This document shows positions 19,981 to 32,929 of a DNA stretch of 64,000 bases, piece after piece. The notes under the pieces were generated by a model. The model searched no databases. It was not told the origin of the DNA and saw nothing but the letters and a program-made list of their open reading frames with translations. The number at the start of each line of letters is the position of its first letter. The stretch's first letter is position 1. A program made the translations under genes and the position numbers. The stretch comes from Aquatica leii (Eukaryota > Arthropoda > Insecta > Coleoptera > Lampyridae): positions 27,776,354 through 27,840,353 of the forward strand of contig CM069432.1 of the NCBI GenBank assembly GCA_035610365.1. The letters run 5' to 3'.

Positions 19981-21079
19981 GAATGGCACTCACGCCACTT
20001 AGAAAAACTGCGAACTGTTTCACTAATAGACACCTTGGCGGAGGCTACCCGACTGACGGCCGTCTTTTCCAGAAAAGGTTCTTATGATTCTACCAAGCTG
20101 CCACACTTGCGGTGGAAGAGCATCGTCTTTGATTATGACCTTAAAACCGTTAACTAGCACAGAAGTCTTTGTTGACCACTTGCAGCGACGTTGCAATTCA
20201 CTTAAATATTCTTTTTGTCAGTGCTTCCAAAACTGAAGGCAAAGCTTCTCTATTAACTTAAACAAATCCATCAACCAGTGCCTCCAACAAAAGAATATTG
20301 ATGAAAGAGCGTCTAATCAGAAAGTGCGCAGGTGTAATTGGACTGAGATCGTTTGGGTCGTTTGACAAGAGTGCAAGGGGTCTGGAATTTAAAATAGCTT
20401 CGACCTCACATAGTAAGGTATTATACTGTTCATAAGTTAATCTTGTATCTTCAGAGACGCGTTTTAAAATAATACTTGCAAGACTTAATGTTGGCCTCAC
20501 AGTGACCTCTCATATGATTGGAACGCTGGGGGATAAATTACCAAGTTATCCCATCGGAAGCAAGAGTTTGAATAATTTCGTTTTTATGTTAGTTAAGAAA
20601 TTTATATACGTCTAACAACTGCGTCCTCTCACCAACGAAATTTCTACCTAAATCCAATCCGAGTACACTGTGTTCGGTTTAGAACGTCTGCTGAACAATC
20701 AGCAAAACGCGGCTAAAACACATTTTGTACTTAGTTCTGTTACCAATTTGAGGTGAATGGTCTTGATGCTAAAGCACACAAACAAGGCAATGTAAATCTT
20801 TGCGAGCGTATTTGTTCGAGTTAACTTAATTTTGATCAGAATGAGTCCAGCATAATCCACTCCTGATTTCCAAAAAGGATAAGAACATGTAATTCGAGAA
20901 GCTGGAACTTCTCCCATGATAAGGTTAATGATGCTAAGCGCAGCTTTAAAGCAATTAATGCACCGATGTACAATTCTTTTTACTAAGTTCCTGGCAACGA
21001 GTATCCAAAATTCCTCTCGAAGAAAAGCGAGTAACGTTTGCGAACCAGCATGAAATAAGCGAATGTTGTCATACTCCAC
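19981..21079 (-). pseudogene. pol: BEL-1 integrase
   Basis: From 21079: LFHAGSQTLLAFLREEFW and ARNLVKRIVHRCINCF form the H2C2 zinc region, then MGEVPASRIT and GVDYAGLILIK open the catalytic core (first Asp in GVDYAG), followed by LFVCFSIKTIHLKLV. After a gap, 20500-20258 gives CEVEAILNSRPLALLS (Glu of the triad within VEAILNSRP) and LSPITPAHFLI. Near 20200-20050 EYLSELQRRCKW and VIIKDDALPPQVWQLGRI match the Pao C-terminal chromatin-binding end, and the last residues (VSRVASAKV) are in a shifted frame. The middle of the core (20500-20699) is badly decayed. Confidence 0.9.
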
Positions 21080-23110
21080 TATTAGCTCAGAAAGATGATG
21101 TTTGTTTAACAGTAACGCGTGATGGCACTTTTGAAACGAGAAATTTGAGTTTTTTAAGCGACCACCTACTCTTAAGACCTCGTCTATATCGAGAAACGGT
21201 AAGAAGGCGATTAAACGATTATCCTTAATTAATTTTCCTGTTTTTAATGATCGGATCTCCTCTAAAAAGGAAACTGCTTGAACAGATTTTATAAGAAGCC
21301 ATTGTGCTCGATTTAATTCAACAACCTTTAACGGCCCGATAGTTATCTGGTTTTGACTACGACAATTTTTGATAAATCGAAAAACATAAGCAAAAATTCT
21401 TCGAGTCTTTTCAAAGGAGGATGATCTCTTAAAAACCTTTTTACTAGATCGAGACTAAAGACAGTGGTAGATACGAGAACCAACTATTCGCGTACGGGGA
21501 CGTATAAGTTCAGTAGTAAGTTCAACGTCATGTTTTCTAAATTTTAACAAAGGCCATTGAGTAGAATCTTTGGACAGAAATGAAGGTCTATAATTTATTT
21601 ACCAAAAGTGCGCAAAGAGTAGTGTTGCGTGAAGCTATATCGGCTGGGTTGCACTTAGTACGAACGTAGTTTCATTTAAAACCTTCAGTACATTCTTGAA
21701 TAGTGGCAACTCGATTTTAACATAAGTCTTTAAACCGCATGATCTGGTGCAGATTCAGTATAAAACGACGGACCAGTCAGTCTAACAGAAGACTTGCTTG
21801 AAGGACATTTTTGAAAAACACACGACCGTCTGTATAAGTCTTGAAAGTAAACAAGCTCTTAAGAGCTCTAATCGTAGAATCAAAAGTCTTTTGTTTTGGA
21901 ACACCACAGACAAAGACGACAATTGCTTTCTGAGTCGATCGAGCAAACATATACTACAGCAGAATAACCGTCTTGACTGGCGTCCGAAAATCCATGCTGT
22001 TCAACGTTAATTGCTGACTCATTAAGAACGCGTCAACATACTGACAACTTGGGTAAGTATACCAAATCATATTGAAAGACTGTCCATCTCCTCGCCACCT
22101 CACAGGAGACTTCGTTGTCCCACGCAAGTACTTCTAGCCACAGTTTTTAAAATAGTATTTTTGCAACGACAATAACTGGGCTCAATAGTCCCAGGAAGTC
22201 AAAAATTTTTGAGGTTTCTAATAAAATGACTCGCTTGGTAACTGATTGGTTAGAAATAGAATTTAAAACAACATTGAAGAGAGAATCAATAAGCACGTTT
22301 TATTGGAGACTTGTTTATTAGAACTCAAGTTGACTATGCTCGGGTGTAAGTCATCTTTAGTAATATTTTCTAGGATTTGGGGATCATTTGCTGCCCATTT
22401 TCTTAATTCAAAAGAATCCTTAAATGACGGGAGGCTTAAGTTTTCCTTAATTTGCCGAGTCTTTTCTATGGTGTCGACGCCTGTTATGACATCATCCACA
22501 TATGTGTCATATTTTAGAATATCCGAGATGTCGGGCATTGTTGAGAGACATTTGTCAGCCAATTGCTGGATGCAGCGAATAGCCAAGTAACTAGCGAAGA
22601 CAGTGCCTTAAGTGACGTTGTTTAATTCATACACCTGTAGGTGATCTTTAGGATCAAAGCGCCAAAGAATGCGTTGTAATAAACGCTGATTCGGGTTTAT
22701 TAACACATAGCGATACATCTGCTTGATGTCGCCACAGAGAACAAAGCGATGCGTACGGAATCTAAGTAATATGTGAAATAAATCTTGTTTCACGGGCAGA
22801 ACTATCTGTATGCTAGTCAACGAAACGCCATTAAAATCGGGTTGCAAAGCGTTGAACACAATTCAAAGCTTTGTAGTCGCCGAGGACTCTTTGTCTACTG
22901 GGCGATGACCAGACCGAGGCTCGACGGGTGACATGTGAGCCAAGCAAATGTATTCATCGTTAAAATTAGCGAAGTTTAGCGTTACCAAGGAAACGTTTTT
23001 CCAAGATAAGAAATCTGAGTTTTACAATATTGTAAACATGAGGACTTTCCTTCAATAGAAGCGAGACGACAAAACGATTCGTTTTATCTCGTGTTGTATT
23101 TTCAAAAAAA
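21080..23110 (-). pseudogene. pol: BEL-1 reverse transcriptase and RNase H
   Basis: 22859-22608 encodes VFNALQPDFNGVSL, then VLPVKQDLFHILLRFR and DIKQMYRYVLINPNQR, the palm with the first catalytic Asp in GDIKQM. 22586-22263 carries CIQQLADKC and KYDTYVDDVITGVDT, the YVDD active site, plus FELRKWAANDPQIL. Upstream, near 22900, HRPVDKESS resembles the Pao pre-RT block. From 22262 to 21080 the RNase H and linker can only be guessed, with FSLDLVKRFLRDHPPLKRLE near 21450 as the last readable part before integrase. Several frameshifts separate the blocks. Confidence 0.87.
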
Positions 23111-25130
23111 TGAGTTTCGCATGGATGAAGTGTTCAATAATTGAAAATTTGGCAAGTTGCCGTTGGATATCTTCATATGAATGAATAACATCATTTTTGA
23201 CTAGATTACAAACGGTAGTGTTAGATGAGAAAAGCAGATGTCTAGCCAACACCCATCCAAGACGCGTATTGCGTAAAAAAGACAAGTCTTTCCGGTGGCT
23301 GTATTGCTCAGGTAATAAAATAGACCAAAAGTCATGTACCACCAAAAGTAAATCTATGGATGAAGCAGTAGCAAAGTCAGAGTCTGCTATTTGCAGATCC
23401 TGAGGTAGTTTCAGTCCATCGTAATTCATTTCCTCAGGAAATAGTGATGCAGTTATCTTTGGCAAAACGAGACCAGTGATTTTTGCTTTGAATTAATTCG
23501 TGAAAATACACAAAACATCTGTATTTGATAGAGGTAGTATCACCTGCACCAGCTAGATTTAAATAGACAAGGTGCTTTATGAGACGTAAAGTGTCGCATA
23601 AATCTTCGAAAATCAAGTTGCAAGAAGAGCCACTATCAAGTAAAGTTCGAACCACTTTTTTATCGTAAAAGAACAAAACATGAAAACACCGAAGAGGTCG
23701 GTTCATCTTCCCTAAGCGCATATTCGATTACTAGAGCAGCAGTCTTAGATGGAAACGACTGTTTGGTTGATTTATAGTTTTTATGCGACGAAATAAAATG
23801 CAAGAGCGAGTGATGTTTGGCAGAGCATGTGCGACAAGAAGATTTTCAATTACATGACTGAACCTGATGTCCAGCACGTAAGCAATTCACACAATAACCC
23901 AGCTGTTTTACTTGAGTTAACTTGCTTTCCACAGTTCCATGTGACCCCTTGCAAAGGGTGCAATTTGACTGTGACGCTTTAAACGGATAGTGGATAGTTT
24001 ATCAAATGTAGTTTTCCTCTGTTTGTTTGTTTCTAAAAGAACGGCTCGTGCCTCCAAAAATTCAACACAACATCAATTTGTGATTCTCCATCGAGAAATG
24101 AATAATTTTCCAATTCTTTGTTCGTTCTTAAGTCTAATTTTGAAGCAATGAAATAATACAATATAGCGCCCTTTTGCTCCTCGAGCATGTCTAATGAACG
24201 AAGGGTGTTTCTTACGTTGTCTTAAGTATACAATATTTAGAGGAAGATTCTTTATGTATGAGTTCTAGCAAAAATAAGGTTTTAATTAAATTTGAATCAA
24301 AGCCTTTTCGTTGTTGTAACGATTGTTAACAATTTACCAAAATAAGAAATAATTTTCTGATGCATATGGCATGTTTTTAGTAATCTCTGTGACCTTGCCG
24401 ATCAAAGACGTTTGTATATACTGAAATTTTTGAATAATCGAAATCGGAGAACTTTCATGCACCAAACTTAGAAACAAATTTAAGTTGCCGTTAATTAATG
24501 GAAACTTAAATACTGGTAATTTTATTCATTCTGTAGCTGACGCCACTGTTTGGTTATTACGATTACTGGCAGCGGTCATACTACTATGAATAAGCGTTTG
24601 AGCTCTACTAACAATATCAAAATAGTTTGACTCAAACGTAGCTATAGAAATTGTGGTTTGATCGTCTTTTTTGTTTTGATAAAAAAATCCACGAATTCTT
24701 GTAATATAGACAGAATTGAGTTAATTGACCTATACGCGAATTAGCGGTTCCTGTAAGTCGTGCCTTTTTTCAGTGTCATCAACAAATTTAATCAACCGAT
24801 TGAGTTGTTCTAAAAACTCAAGTTTTTCAGAGGCCTTCATTCTGCCAATTGTTTTTGTAACGAAAATACGTAGCGTAACCAAATTTGATATTTATATACG
24901 CGCAAAATGGATTAAACGAACTAAAAACACTGTATGGACAGTATATTGCCAAGAAAGCTTTAATTTAAAGGAATGCAAATGTTTAGATAAGAAACGCACC
25001 TGCATCGAATGGAATTGAGATTAGTGATGCTCTCTTTTTCCAGTACTGTCTGCACGTGGAAAAGTATTGAAGGTGGCGATGCAACCTTGCAATTCTATTG
25101 GATATCTACGATAACCTGGATTAGGTGGAA
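23052..25130 (-). pseudogene. gag: BEL-1 gag and protease
   Basis: The protease is at 23721-23434 (VRTLLDSGSSCNLIFEDL, catalytic DSGS) and continues in 23465-23052 with SSIDLLLVVHDFWSILL and LRNTRLGWVLARHL, the C-terminal end of the Pao protease. Just upstream, 23910-23780 reads GYCVNCLRAGHQVQSC, then CRTC and KHHSLLH, the usual Pao Cys/His motifs. Above 24000 only scattered gag-like residues remain, with many stops. Two protease frames overlap at 23434-23465, showing a frameshift. Confidence 0.8.
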
Positions 25131-25147
25131 TACGGCTCGAACGACCA
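25131..25147 (-). promoter_or_regulatory. BEL-1 primer-binding site
   Basis: The minus strand reads TGGTCGTTCGAGCCGTA, preceded by ACA of the LTR end. BEL-2 has TGGTCCTTCGAGCCGG at 60339-60324. I recall this style of primer site from insect Pao elements. Two differences from BEL-2 fit an old copy. Confidence 0.7.
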
Positions 25148-25148
25148 T

Positions 25149-25944
25149 GTTTAATTGTGTAATAAAATGTACTGTAAATTTTGTTCTGTTAACAGATTAT
25201 ATTTTGTACGCTGTTTCAACCTTTTAACAATAACAACAGTAATATAACACTGATCAATAATTATCTAAAACAAAAGAATGAATCGGCGCTACAAAAAAAT
25301 CCGACAAAACACAAACACCTCCGAACGTATAATAATATAAACAAAAAACAAGAAAGTTAATGCAACGCACAACACGTGTGTATGAAATACGTGTGCATAA
25401 TTCTAACATTATCTAACACAAACGAATTCACAAATTACGTCAATTATTTACAATATCTGTGCAAAACTGTGTTAATAATATGTATTTTTGTTTTTACGAA
25501 AATTTACGAATAAATGATATTTTTTGAACGCACTATAAGCACGCGCTCTGAGGGAATCTTCTAATAACAGGAAAATCATTTAAGGTATGCTATAACAAAT
25601 TTGTGCAGAATTAACGTGCTGAAGATTTGAAAAAGCAGTGCAATCATGTGTTACATCTTTGTGAAAAAATGTGGAAAACAGATGGTTTAATTAATAAAGT
25701 CGTGGAAAGTTTGACAGTGAATAATACCGATTCAAATGAGAAAAACTTACGATAGTGACTTTTTATGTAACGATGATTAATCAATTACTGACCTCGGTCA
25801 TATTGGATGTCATTTAATAAATAAGAGATAAATAAAATGTTATGTATTTTGTACTGAAATGAGTTTTTACTTTACCGCTTTGTAAGTTTTTTAATAAAAG
25901 ATTTTTTGAAAGGCTGTAATAGTTGTGGTTATCATAATTAAATT
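25149..25944 (-). other. Presumed BEL-1 5' LTR region and AT-rich flank
   Basis: Directly upstream (minus sense) of the primer-binding site, so at least part must be the 5' LTR. I cannot set its outer end because no second LTR copy was found. No gene is visible. Confidence 0.4.
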
Positions 25945-27174
25945 TGTTACGTGCAAAATTTTTCTAACGGAGTACTCTGTATATTGAATTAAAATTAGAT
26001 TCCGGTTTTGACGCCCTCTGCCGATCTTTTCTTGTGACTGTCATTTTTACGACGAAATCGTTAAGCTGTCAACTGCATAAAATGGCCTGTGCGGCTTAAG
26101 AATAATTTCGAAGGACATCCTTAATAATGGGAATCAAATTATAATTTCATTACGATCGTAAAATATTTGAGTCGTCACAGAGTAAGATAATTGCTTCCGT
26201 TTATTAGAATTCTGTTGTAATTTCTCGTTAATTTGATAGCCGTTCCACCACGTTCTGGCCCACATGTTTCTATTCGATAACGAATTATGAGGGATTAATA
26301 TCGACAAATACTTTCATGGGACAAGTATAACTCTATCTATAAGGCCTACGGTTAAAACTAAATAAACCGAAGACAATCACGTTTCTGCGAGATCCTACTC
26401 ATGCGGCAAACACCTGCGAAACCAACTTTCATTGAAGGTGTACAACAGCATTCGACAATCGGGTTATGTTAAGTGTACTTTCTTTAGCAATAATTAACCA
26501 TTTTTGTAGATCTTGATTTGGTGAGTCATTGTGTGGACACGATTTGCTACTCAAATTTATTTCAGGCTCACTTGCCGGGGAAAACGTTTTCTTCGACCAA
26601 GTAGGTACTGGATTGTGGGTATGTTTATTTACTTATTTTATCGCTGTCAGAAAGTTCGCTCACGAAACTTTAGTTAGTGTTAATTCCGTAATTACTATCA
26701 TTGTTTGATTACCATTAAGGTAGTATCATTAATTATTTTGTGTGTATCGCATGCTGTGTACAGACAATATTTACTACACAATTTTCTTTGCTGTTCGCTT
26801 CAACTTAACTTACATATGTATTGTGTGTTGCCGATACTGCTGGCATTTATGCACTGAGGATTCGATATATTTGTGTTAATCATCGATGTTACTAAATTAA
26901 AGTTGTTATACTGGTTAATCTTTCTTTTATGGCAACATACCTTTCTCTTTTAATTGTCGTTACCTAGTAACAAATTTTGGCTACTCGAATATCAGAGTGA
27001 CAAGGATTACGAATCTCAAATTTAGTTACAAGTTTGGACCGTCTGTCGTGATCAAGGCAGAAGTGTTAATTTGGATTAGATCTGGGGCCCTTAAGCATAA
27101 TTCCCTTGAACCTCCCCTATCTCCGACTGTGTGAGTTGGCCGTGCAAGGTTCGTAAGACCTAAAGCTTGTAACA
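25945..27174 (+). mobile_element. Solo LTR B (Gypsy-1-type family)
   Basis: TGTTACGTGCAAAATTTT ... GCTTGTAACA, 1230 bp, flanked by the 4-bp target duplication AATT (25941-25944 and 27175-27178). Collinear with LTR A at most positions. B retains the segment AGTAAGATAATTGC...GATAGCC that A lacks. A TCTATAAGG box lies near 26335. No internal coding remains, so it arose by LTR-LTR recombination. Confidence 0.95.
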
Positions 27175-27221
27175 AATTAATAATTACATTTAAACGAGAT
27201 ATTTGTACAGTGATTAAGATT

Positions 27222-28203
27222 GTTTATTAGACAGTTTCAAAAAAATCGACAATTTTTATCATTGGAAATGACGAAATTAATTTTTTTTTTGATGTCGCAG
27301 AACGTGGTGTGGCGTTAATCAAACATTATAATAAGTGTTGTACTAAAAATGAATAATTGCAGTACTTATTGTTCGTTGTTAGTGAATATAGAAAAAAAAA
27401 TTCCAAATTGTAATAAAACAACCTTAATATCGTAAAATAAATTGAATATAAAAAAAATTATTAGAAAATTAAATAAGAAGAATTGGCAGTCATATAATTA
27501 AAATAATTTAAATTTATAAGTGAATGAATTACAATTATAATGAAATATAAAATCCCAAAAATCCAAAAAATAATGTCTCCATGTTAATTTAATAATTTAT
27601 CTATAAATATGATTATCAAAATTGATCAAAACATAAAATAAAAATAATTTCTAGTCAAAAAAATGAATAATTTTAATTTTTAATACAGTTAAAGTACGAT
27701 TAACAAAAAATTTCGCACTTTGATGGATGCCGCTCACAAACCGTAGAAAATTTCGAAAAACTTGTGATAAATAATTTATAGGAAATTAAATGATCTACAA
27801 AAAAGTTTAATAATATTTTCCGATAAAGTTGATAGTTTCCATGGAAATTTAAAAAAATGATGAAATTTATCAAGGGTTTAACTTTAACCTTCAATAACTT
27901 TTGAAGGAGTAGATTTACGAAAAATTTATAAGACATAAGATTTGTAAATTTCCTATAAGAATATCTTATAGTCTTACTGATAACCAATTCAGTTACTAAG
28001 TTACAAAATTCCAAAGTTTAAACAAAACCTTTCCCATAATTAAATAGGAAATCGAAATTTGCGATGCGGCACGCCACACCTTAATATGAATATTAAGAGC
28101 TGAAACTTTTACAGTATTTTTTTCGTCATTTCCAATGATATTTTCACAGTGCCTAAGGAAAAAAAATGTCGATTTTTTTGAGTCTATTGTTAATACGTTA
28201 AAC
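27222..28203. mobile_element. Unclassified inverted-repeat element (MITE)
   Basis: The left end contains TCAAAAAAATCGACA, ATCATTGGAAATGACGAAA and GTGGTGTGGCGT (27236-27316). The reverse complement of 28060-28180 gives the same three blocks in the same order. The element is therefore about 980 bp with inverted ends of about 100 bp, and a very AT-rich interior without a recognisable protein. Superfamily and target duplication are not clear. Confidence 0.65.
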
Positions 28204-29956
28204 AAAAAAAATTGTAGCTAATTAAACATTCACGTATTAGTCATTTGGGTTGCTTTACATTTTCTAATTTAAAATGGCTAAATCCCAAAAACATTTTACT
28301 CCTTCATCAATAAATAAAACGAAAAAAAAATCAACAACCCCAAATGATATTTATTTTAAGTTTAATCTTATCAGTAGTGATCACAAACCACTATTTCTAA
28401 CTAATTTTTTAATTTCTTATTGACATAATGTAGGAATACTGAAAATAGTTGTTAACAAAATTTTATTAAAATTTAATTTCTTACATTGACCTAATTAATA
28501 TTTTTTATAATATGTAGTATTAAAGCTCTTAATTAAGTGATTGAAATGTTTATCAATTTTTTTTTAATTAAAAAAGCAGTCAAATCCATGTTTTACGTAT
28601 ATACTTACTTAAGACCTCATTAGTTGTGGCAAGTGCAGTACAAATCAAATAAAAAATCCAATTATACATTAAAAGAAAATCTGAGAGTTTTTCATTTTCA
28701 AGAGAAAATTAATTCTCTGAAGTTAGTTGCAATCGATTTTAAATTGCCAATCTGAGAATTTAGCTTGGGAACTAGTAATACAGCCGTTACCATCAGATTA
28801 TAATCTAGTTTTTGCTTCTGGGCATTTATCTGAATTGCAGGGTTGTCGTGCATGAGCGGTTCGCTTGTAACGGACATGAACTTGCAACTTTAAATTGACG
28901 TTAAAGTAGTTTGAGGTTTTTATTATATTTTTCATTTTGTAATTTATTTTTGTAGCTGTCATGCCTATCTTTATATGTATTATAACGTAAAAGTTTTAAG
29001 CAGAAAAAAGTTACGATCACATTGGAACGAATATAAAGTAGTGTAATAAAAAAACGATCAGATTTAAAGGATAAAACCCTAAGTAATTTTCTTTTTGTTT
29101 TGTGTCACGATGCCATGAAAAACTTCAAAAGTGATAACAAAAACTTAGCCAAAATCAATTTGGGAGATGCGTCTCAAAACTTAATTGGATTTAAAATTTT
29201 CTATAACAGAGTAAGATGCAAATTATTTTACGCGGCAAAAGAAAAAGCTCGATAACAATACGCAGCACGATATTTTAATGTAAATGGGTTTTTAAATAAC
29301 CTTTATTTGATGGATTGTTTTTGAATTTCCTATCTAGAGATGCATGTTCTTAGAGCATACAGTATAAATCATGTTGATAAATTGATTTCGAAACCGTATC
29401 GATCCATTTTGCTTTTGTAAATATTTATTATTATATTTTTTATGTAGCTTATTTATACAATATTGGAATAAATTTGATAAAAAGCAGCTGTTATATTTAT
29501 TATATGAAGTGTGTGTTCTAAAAACGTTGGTTAAAGCTATCGTATCAATCACTTTTAGTGTCGTAAAATATCGAGAGAATTATACATTTACGAATTCGAT
29601 TTTGATTATTTTAGGTTGCTTATATCGATTCGTAAGACGCGTACCGATTTTATTAATGTGTAAATTAAACATACTCTAAAGCTATTTTCAATTATGTATG
29701 TTTAAATTTCCTACACATGCTTTTGAAAGTAAACAATGCACGGTAGGGTAAAATTCACCCTAGCCTAATCTAACTGGGGTTGTATTGCAATACCCTAAAT
29801 CAAAATTGTTCCACTTAGTACCATTTTTTATGTAGTTGTTTTTTTAATTCTAATTTAATCCGGTTGGTTAATGGAATTTTAAATTATCGTGCATTTTAGA
29901 ACTTTTAAACGTGCTTAGGACAAAGGTGATTAAAAAACTATATAATTTGGTACGTT
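28204..29956. other. AT-rich stretch without recognised features
   Basis: About 1.75 kb with poly-A and poly-T runs and no coding similarity that I recognise. Possible short hairpins are not above what such composition gives. Confidence 0.6.
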
Positions 29957-30700
29957 TTAAGCGTTGTCTACATTATTATCCTTTAACCAAAGTATGAAGA
30001 CTTGCCGATCGCATTCTTCTATTAATTCTTGGTTGTTCTTGGATGAATACAAAATTTGGTGATTCTGCAATTGTATGATGATTTCGTAATCGTTACTTAT
30101 ATGTGACGTAAGACACTTATTAGTTTCTTCTATAGTGCAATTAGTTCGTAAGAAATTTTTTTGTGAACATGAAGAGATGGCGCTTATTCTTCCACATGGC
30201 TTAGAAGTCCAGTAGACGTATTGATTGATTTGTATGATAAATTTGGTACGAGGAACAATAATTGTACTTTTGGAATTAGGTAATGGATAGATTTGGGAAT
30301 ACTGTGATTTTATAGGGTGTAAAATAAGTATTTTGAGGATAAAAGTTATTGTTTTATTTATTCCAATTACAGAAGATTTTGAAAACTCAAGAACTTTAAA
30401 TAAATGAATGTCTTCCAAAGGTAATAATTGCTGTGTTGAATAATAATTCTTTAAATCTTTTTCTATAGTTGGTAATTCCTTAAAAGTAATGATTTCTAAA
30501 TTTGTTATATCTTTAAATGCTAAACTTATAGTTCTTTTAATTAATTTTAACTTGTCTAATAAAGAATTTTCTTGGTACAATTCTGTTTGCAGTAATGTTC
30601 TAAAATCAAACGTATTTACAGTGTTATTAATAAAATTTGAGTTTCCGTTATACTGTGACTGTTTTTTAAATCTCTGGAATATCTTTGGGTTAACTTATTG
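29957..30700 (-). pseudogene. env: Errantivirus-like envelope (env) fragment
   Basis: A 207-codon frame, open a little further upstream to about 30700, has the layout of the membrane-distal part of insect errantivirus/baculovirus F-type envelope proteins: an alpha-helical stretch, then HPIKSQYSQIYPLPNS, then spaced cysteines in SKPCGR, SSCSQ and RTNCTIEETNKCL, and a C-terminal IIIQLQNHQIL. Such proteins would mediate membrane fusion of virus-like particles. No signal peptide, furin site or transmembrane anchor is visible in what remains, and gag and pol of the same element are absent. The call rests on pattern memory, so it is moderate. It is a truncated, non-functional relic. Confidence 0.6.
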
Positions 30701-31174
30701 AATTTATCATTCCATATAAAATAAAATCGTCTGAAAATTAAAAAAATTGTTGTCAACCCATTTTAGATTTTTGCGTAACTTTGAGAAACTTTTCTCTAGG
30801 GTTCCAAAGAACAAAATTTGCACGAGTTTGATTTTTACAATTTGTTTTGACCTATTTAAATAAAGACTTCGTGCTAAAAATAAGTGTTTTTTACTCATTT
30901 TTCGTGAATTTCAGTCGACTCTAGCGTCTTAACTGTTGAGAATTAAAAACTTATACTCCGCTGGAATTAAGTACACATATCATAGATAAAATACAACCAC
31001 GAGTCGACTTAAGCAGCCCACTCTTAATAGAAGAAAACTTTGCTCGAAATTTTGAAACTTAAAAGAATTCCATTATTCAGGTTATAAAACGAATGTGTTG
31101 ACTGCAAGATAAAAATCTAATTTTAATTCAACCAATATACAGGGTATTACGTTATGAAATTTTTGCACGTAGCA

Positions 31175-32929
31175 AAAATAAGTGTGGAGCGTGGATAACA
31201 GAACAAAAGCTAAAATGAAGACAGAAATTTAGGCATACGCCAAGGATAGAACTCTAAAATCAAAAACCAACGAAACTCCAAGAAACCCAACCCGTGTAAT
31301 CTCATCAAATTACCACAAGTACAGAAAAGACAGAGGTTTTCAAGAATCTTAAGAATACCGACAACTAAAACTGTAACAAAAGCGCATGAAGCGAATGGTA
31401 TCTCCAAGAAACAAGAGTCATTCGAAGAAAAGAAAAGAAAGAAGAGAACGCAAGAACTATCAATTGCTAAACGAACACTTGTTAATCAATTACTTTGCTG
31501 GACTGTAACAATGAAACTTATAAGTTGATAAACGGAATAGAATATCCCAAGAAAAAAACAAAGAGAAAAGTAACTAAAGAGACATCCTAAGAATGACTAA
31601 CAATATACAAAAAAGCCGACCAAGCGGAAGTACATAGAGTACAGAAAACGGTGTTGTAGTCTGTTTCAAGTTTCAGACTTACACAGCAAAACGAATAACT
31701 TACTAACCCCAACGTACTAAAGATTGAATTAGCAAAAAGGAAAATAAAGAGACAAAATATTATTGCAGTGACTCCAAGAAAAAGGCAAGGCTTAAACAAG
31801 AGAGAACAAAGTATCGAAGCAACCAGACCAATTCAAAAGAAAGATGAATTCAGAAGATGTAAGAGATAAAAGAGAAAAGTATCCTAAAGGTAGAAAGAAG
31901 AGAAAGACATAGCGAAAGACAGAGAAAAGAAGAGGCTAGATGTTTTACCTTGTCGAACACTCAATCTGTAAAGAAATGACCAGATTCCTACAGGCCAAAC
32001 GAATCTTCAGGAGGAACAAGGAAGAAGAAAGAAAATCGGCATGTATTTGAGAAAGTACTTAAAAAGAAGTAAGAAGATAAAAATAAAAAGAAAGAAAAGC
32101 AGAAAGAAAAAAAGAGACAGACGGAGAAAGATAAGACAAGATGTAAGTGTCTGATTCGTTCTTCTCTCCGTAAAAGAAACGAAAGGGAGTGACCAACTTT
32201 TCAATGCCCAATAAAACCGCCCATAAGGCGAACCATAAAGAACATAAAGAAAAAGAATAATGGTTGGCACAAAGAAAAGATACATAGGTCCCAAGAAAAA
32301 AAATGAAAAGTAGAAAAGATAAGAGATAGAGAAAGACAAAGAAAAACGAAGAAAGATAAGACAAGATGTTATCAAAAGGATAAGAAGCAAGTGTCCAAGC
32401 AATAAAAGAAAAAAGAAAGCAAAAAAGAAAGACAGAAGGAGAAGAGAGAGTACAGACTACCTTTCTCTAGATATCTGACCCCGAGTGACCTTACCCTACT
32501 ACCCAACCAACCGTCCAACATTAAAGAAGAATAAAAAACAAGAAAGGGATGGGAAAATATATCAAAATTAGCTATAGAACGAATGCGTACCAATTTCTGT
32601 CCCAAATTAGAAAGTATACTTCAAGACTTTAATACCGACGAGCGGAATAGAAAACTCAAGAAAAGAAAAAACCAAGTCCAAAAGCAGAGAGAGAATTCCA
32701 TAGATGACATACCAATTCAAAAAGGCCGACTAAGCGGATATAAATATATACAGACGGAAAGGTAGTCTGTGCTGCAGTAAGATGGAGACGAAAGAAATCA
32801 AAGAAGTGTGCTAGGAACTTAAGCAAAGAAAACGTTTACATAGAAGACCTTACACAATACACCAACTAGAGAAACGGCGAAGAAAAGCAGAAACTTTAGA
32901 AACCAAACTAAGTATCAAGAATCGGTAGT
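31175..32929 (-). other. Purine-rich 3' noncoding region of the pol-less Gypsy relative
   Basis: The plus strand from about 31400 to 32900 is overwhelmingly A and G, so the minus strand is pyrimidine-rich. The part 31240-31400 matches 35161-35300 (GAAACCCAACC..., AGGTTTTC(A/C)AGAATCTTAAGAAT, GTATCTCCAAGAAACA). A block at 32466-32515 matches 13040-13095 of Gypsy-1. Apparent minus-strand frames are Leu/Phe/Ser repeats produced by composition and are not annotated. Confidence 0.65.

Larger units (their letters stand above)
19981..25148 (-). mobile_element. BEL-1, BEL/Pao retrotransposon
   Basis: A 5.2-kb internal region on the minus strand in Pao order: primer-binding site (25147-25131), gag with Cys/His motifs, protease, reverse transcriptase with YVDD, RNase H, integrase. 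Integrase sense ends near 19981. Stops and frameshifts are spread along it. The 5' LTR should begin immediately above 25148, since the minus strand reads ...AAACA then TGGTC. I could not match a 3' LTR below 19981. Confidence 0.9.

Noticed and set aside
32007-32605. Minus-strand frames rich in Leu, Phe and Ser that look like membrane proteins
   Set aside because: They are translations of a pyrimidine-rich strand in the noncoding part of a Gypsy relative. Apparent transmembrane segments are a composition artefact.
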